NCBI RefSeq assembly: GCF_031834595.1
Contig: NZ_CP115541.1
Span: 496,001-560,000 of the forward strand
Direction: 5' to 3'
Length of the DNA: 64,000 nt
From: Stenotrophomonas oahuensis
GTDB taxonomy: Bacteria; Pseudomonadota; Gammaproteobacteria; Xanthomonadales; Xanthomonadaceae
Position numbers and translations under genes: made by a program. Under the pieces are notes generated by a model. The model was not told the origin of the DNA, made no database searches, and was given only the letters and a program-made list of their open reading frames with translations. This document shows, piece by piece, positions 62,129-64,000 of the stretch. Within the stretch, counting starts at the first letter, position 1; each line of letters opens with the position of its first letter.

Positions 62129-63187
62129 TCAACGATCCTGGGCGGTGAAGGTGAAATTGACCGTTCGAGTAAACACCGACTCGAACCCGCGGTACGGCAG
62201 CGGCTGGGCATTGAGCACGGCGGCCTCGATTGAGCGCTTGCCGGCCTCATCGAACGGACAGCTGGAGCTGACCTTGGCCTGGATCACAGTACCGCCCGGA
62301 ATCTGGGTGATCGCAATCTGGCACCTCTGCCCCAATGGTACCGAATCCGGTCGCTGCCACTGTGCCAGCACCTTCTGCTGGATCGCGGCGGCGTACTTGG
62401 CCGACAGGTCGTCGCTGGTACCGCCACCGCCCGCGGAGGGCTGCGCAGCACCGGCGGAACCGCTGGTGGAGGCACCGGACGCCGCACGCGCCGCCGTGAC
62501 CTGGCGCAGCTTCTGCTCGGCCAGCTTGGCTTCCTTCTCGGCCGCTTCGCGACGGCTGCGGATCTCGGCAATCTTCTTCTGCCGCTCCGCTTCCGCCTTG
62601 GCATCGTTGGCTTTCTGCGCCTGCTCGGCCAGCTTCTTCTGCTGCTCGGCTTCCTGCTGCTTGGCCAGCCGTGCCTTCTGCTCGGCCTCTTTCTGGCGTT
62701 CGCGCTCGGTCAAGTCAATCTGTTCCTGGCGACGCTTGGCTTCCTGCTCCTGCTTTTCCTTCTCTGCCGAGATCGCCATCGCGTTGACCGCAGCCTGGTC
62801 GACCTTGTCGGGCTGGGCGATACGTTCCTGCGCCTGTTGCTGCTGCGGGCTCAGCGCATCCTGCGGACGCGGTTCGGGCAGCGGCTGCGGAGGCGGCACG
62901 GTGTCTTCTTCCACCGGGGTCGGCTGCGCCACCGGCTCGGGCAGGTCGGGCAGTTTTTCCGATGCGCGCAGCGCCTGACGGGCTGCGGCGGCTTCCGACG
63001 CGGTCAGGGTCATGCTGGCTTCCAACGCGGGATCGCCCACTGCGGCCTCGGTGTTGCGGTCAGGCGACCACAACCAGCCGGCAATCAGCACCAGGGCCAC
63101 CAGCAGGTGCACGGCAACCGCCAGGACGACCGGCAACGCCCAGTCGTCTTCGGGGGAACGCGGCGGCGGCAGAACGTTAGTTTGCAT
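62129..63187 (-). CDS. tolA: Tol-Pal system protein TolA
   Basis: The protein has 352 residues. One N-terminal helix (about 17-40, LPVVLAVAVHLLVALVLIAG) anchors it. A proline-rich stretch ('VEEDTVPPPQPLPEPRPQD') is followed by a long coiled coil of K/E/Q/A-rich repeats (about 130-235). Domain III is C-terminal (from about 258, with the paired cysteines). It transmits TolQR proton-motive energy to TolB/Pal. It overlaps tolR by 11 bp. Confidence 0.96.
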   Translation of the reverse strand: MQTNVLPPPRSPEDDWALPVVLAVAVHLLVALVLIAGWLWSPDRNTEAAVGDPALEASMTLTASEAAAARQALRASEKLPDLPEPVAQPTPVEEDTVPPPQPLPEPRPQDALSPQQQQAQERIAQPDKVDQAAVNAMAISAEKEKQEQEAKRRQEQIDLTERERQKEAEQKARLAKQQEAEQQKKLAEQAQKANDAKAEAERQKKIAEIRSRREAAEKEAKLAEQKLRQVTAARAASGASTSGSAGAAQPSAGGGGTSDDLSAKYAAAIQQKVLAQWQRPDSVPLGQRCQIAITQIPGGTVIQAKVSSSCPFDEAGKRSIEAAVLNAQPLPYRGFESVFTRTVNFTFTAQDR

Positions 63188-63605
63188 CGGTCGCCAGACC
63201 CACCTTCTCCACGTTGGCGCGTTTGATCACGTTCATCGCGTCCACGACTTTTTCATAGGCGACAGCCTTGTCGGCGGCCACGATCACGCGCAGATTCTTG
63301 TCCTGGCTGATGAGCGCGCCGAGCTGTGCCTGCAGCTGGGTGGCATCCACCGGCTCCGGCTGCTTGGCGTCAGGCAGCTTGAGGCTGAGCTGGCCGTCCA
63401 GGCGTACCGAGACAACCACCGGGTCTTGTTTGCTTTCCAGCGCCTTGGCCTGCGAACTGGGCAGGTCCACATCGAAGCTGAGGGTGAGCAGCGGCGCGGT
63501 GACCATGAAAATGATCAGCAGCACCAGCATGACGTCGATGTAGGGAACGACGTTGATTTCAGATTTGAGCTTGCGGCGCTTGCGGCGGCCGATGGCAGCG
63601 GTCAT
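63177..63605 (-). CDS. tolR: Tol-Pal system protein TolR
   Basis: The ExbD-family protein has 142 residues. The membrane helix carries the proton-conducting aspartate in 'INVVPYIDVMLVLLIIFMV'. The periplasmic domain follows with 'VVVSVRLDGQLSLKLPD'. It forms the motor with TolQ. It lies 23 bp after tolQ and overlaps tolA. Confidence 0.97.
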   Translation of the reverse strand: MTAAIGRRKRRKLKSEINVVPYIDVMLVLLIIFMVTAPLLTLSFDVDLPSSQAKALESKQDPVVVSVRLDGQLSLKLPDAKQPEPVDATQLQAQLGALISQDKNLRVIVAADKAVAYEKVVDAMNVIKRANVEKVGLATDAN

Positions 63606-63628
63606 ATCGGAGCTCCTGTCTGCCGCGC

Positions 63629-64000
63629 TCAGGCGTCGTTCGAGGTCTGGCGCTGCAGGATCGAGCTGAACTCATCGGCGAAGGTTTCAAACCGCACCGA
63701 CAGGCGCTCGACCCGGGTGGTGAAGCGGTTGTAGGCCCACACCGCCGGAATCGCCACGAACAGGCCGATCGCGGTGGCGAACAGCGCTTCGGAGATGCCC
63801 GGTGCGACCGAGGCGATACCGGCCTGCTCGCCGCTGTTGATCATGTCGTGCATGGTCACCATGATGCCGAACACGGTACCCACCAGGCCGACGTACGGCG
63901 CGGTCGAACCGATGTTGGCCAGCAGTTCCAGGTTGCGCTCCAGCTGGTCCACTTCGCGGGTATAGGTGGTGCGCATGGCGCGCTGCGCCCCTTCCAGCTG
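63629..64000 (-). CDS. tolQ: Tol-Pal system protein TolQ, C-terminal part
   Basis: About 123 C-terminal residues are present; the gene enters from beyond 64000. The segment 'LELLANIGSTAPYVGLVGTVFGIMVTMHDM' and 'PGISEALFATAIGLFVAIPAVWAYNRFTTRVERL' are the conserved TM2-TM3 core of TolQ/ExbB, which forms the proton channel with TolR. The final residues read LQRQTSNDA. Confidence 0.96.
   Translation of the reverse strand, partial: QLEGAQRAMRTTYTREVDQLERNLELLANIGSTAPYVGLVGTVFGIMVTMHDMINSGEQAGIASVAPGISEALFATAIGLFVAIPAVWAYNRFTTRVERLSVRFETFADEFSSILQRQTSNDA

Overview
This 64-kb window looks like chromosome from a Stenotrophomonas-type member of the Xanthomonadaceae. The reasons are the high GC content, the strongly GC-biased third codon positions, the copLAB copper genes, the pil-chp cluster arranged as in gammaproteobacterial twitching loci, and many short GTAG-headed palindromes like the SMAG REP family known from S. 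maltophilia. Nearly all of it is housekeeping sequence. I see no prophage, insertion sequence or CRISPR array, and one tRNA gene.

Layout. 1-3743: a divergent TetR-type regulator (cut by the window edge) and an alpha/beta hydrolase-fadE operon with repeated CCATAC-N6-GTATGG palindromes in its promoter. 3786-8832: DUF1304 protein, NTT/MFS-like carrier, GMC oxidoreductase and a secreted serine hydrolase. 8858-11971: a lysine/alanine-only histone-like protein, about 850 bp without a convincing gene, then gcvH and gcvT. 11972-16656: ynfA-mazG-cysQ-nudE (minus) facing bioA-rsmE (plus). 16654-30736: the Pil-Chp type IV pilus chemosensory operon (pilG, pilH, pilI, pilJ, chpA, chpB, chpC) with gshB and a TonB-like gene divergent from it. 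30740-43006: tsaB, a YoaA/DinG helicase, a TPR lipoprotein next to mrcB (PBP1b), a glycosyltransferase-epimerase pair, a TPR membrane protein, relA and a small secreted protein. 43022-48315: hrpA, dps and a 510-bp spacer full of palindromes. 48316-53412: recQ and copLAB. 53414-57128: zinc-ribbon protein, single-domain response regulator, dual lysozyme-inhibitor-like lipoprotein, epimerase and an unrecognised exported protein. 57168-64000: tRNA-Lys, queC, queE and the tol-pal operon (cpoB, pal, tolB, a TolA-domain paralog, tolA, tolR and part of tolQ).

How the genes fit together. The Pil-Chp genes form one signalling pathway for twitching motility, but it seems to lack adaptation enzymes: there is no room for pilK, and ChpB has lost the receiver aspartate and the methylesterase catalytic residues. 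The Tol-Pal operon carries two extras: a free-standing exported copy of the TolA C-terminal domain, and a possible 23-residue hydrophobic peptide overlapping the tolB start. GTAG-type palindromes repeatedly form the ends of genes. They supply stop codons for four genes, code for the tail of an epimerase and sit in frame inside hrpA.

The least understood places are the gene-free stretch at 9474-10326, the TetR-hydrolase-fadE promoter, the ChpB pseudo-enzyme, the tol additions and the 110-bp palindrome at 47838-47947. All identifications come from reading the sequence and from knowledge of the families; no database search was run.
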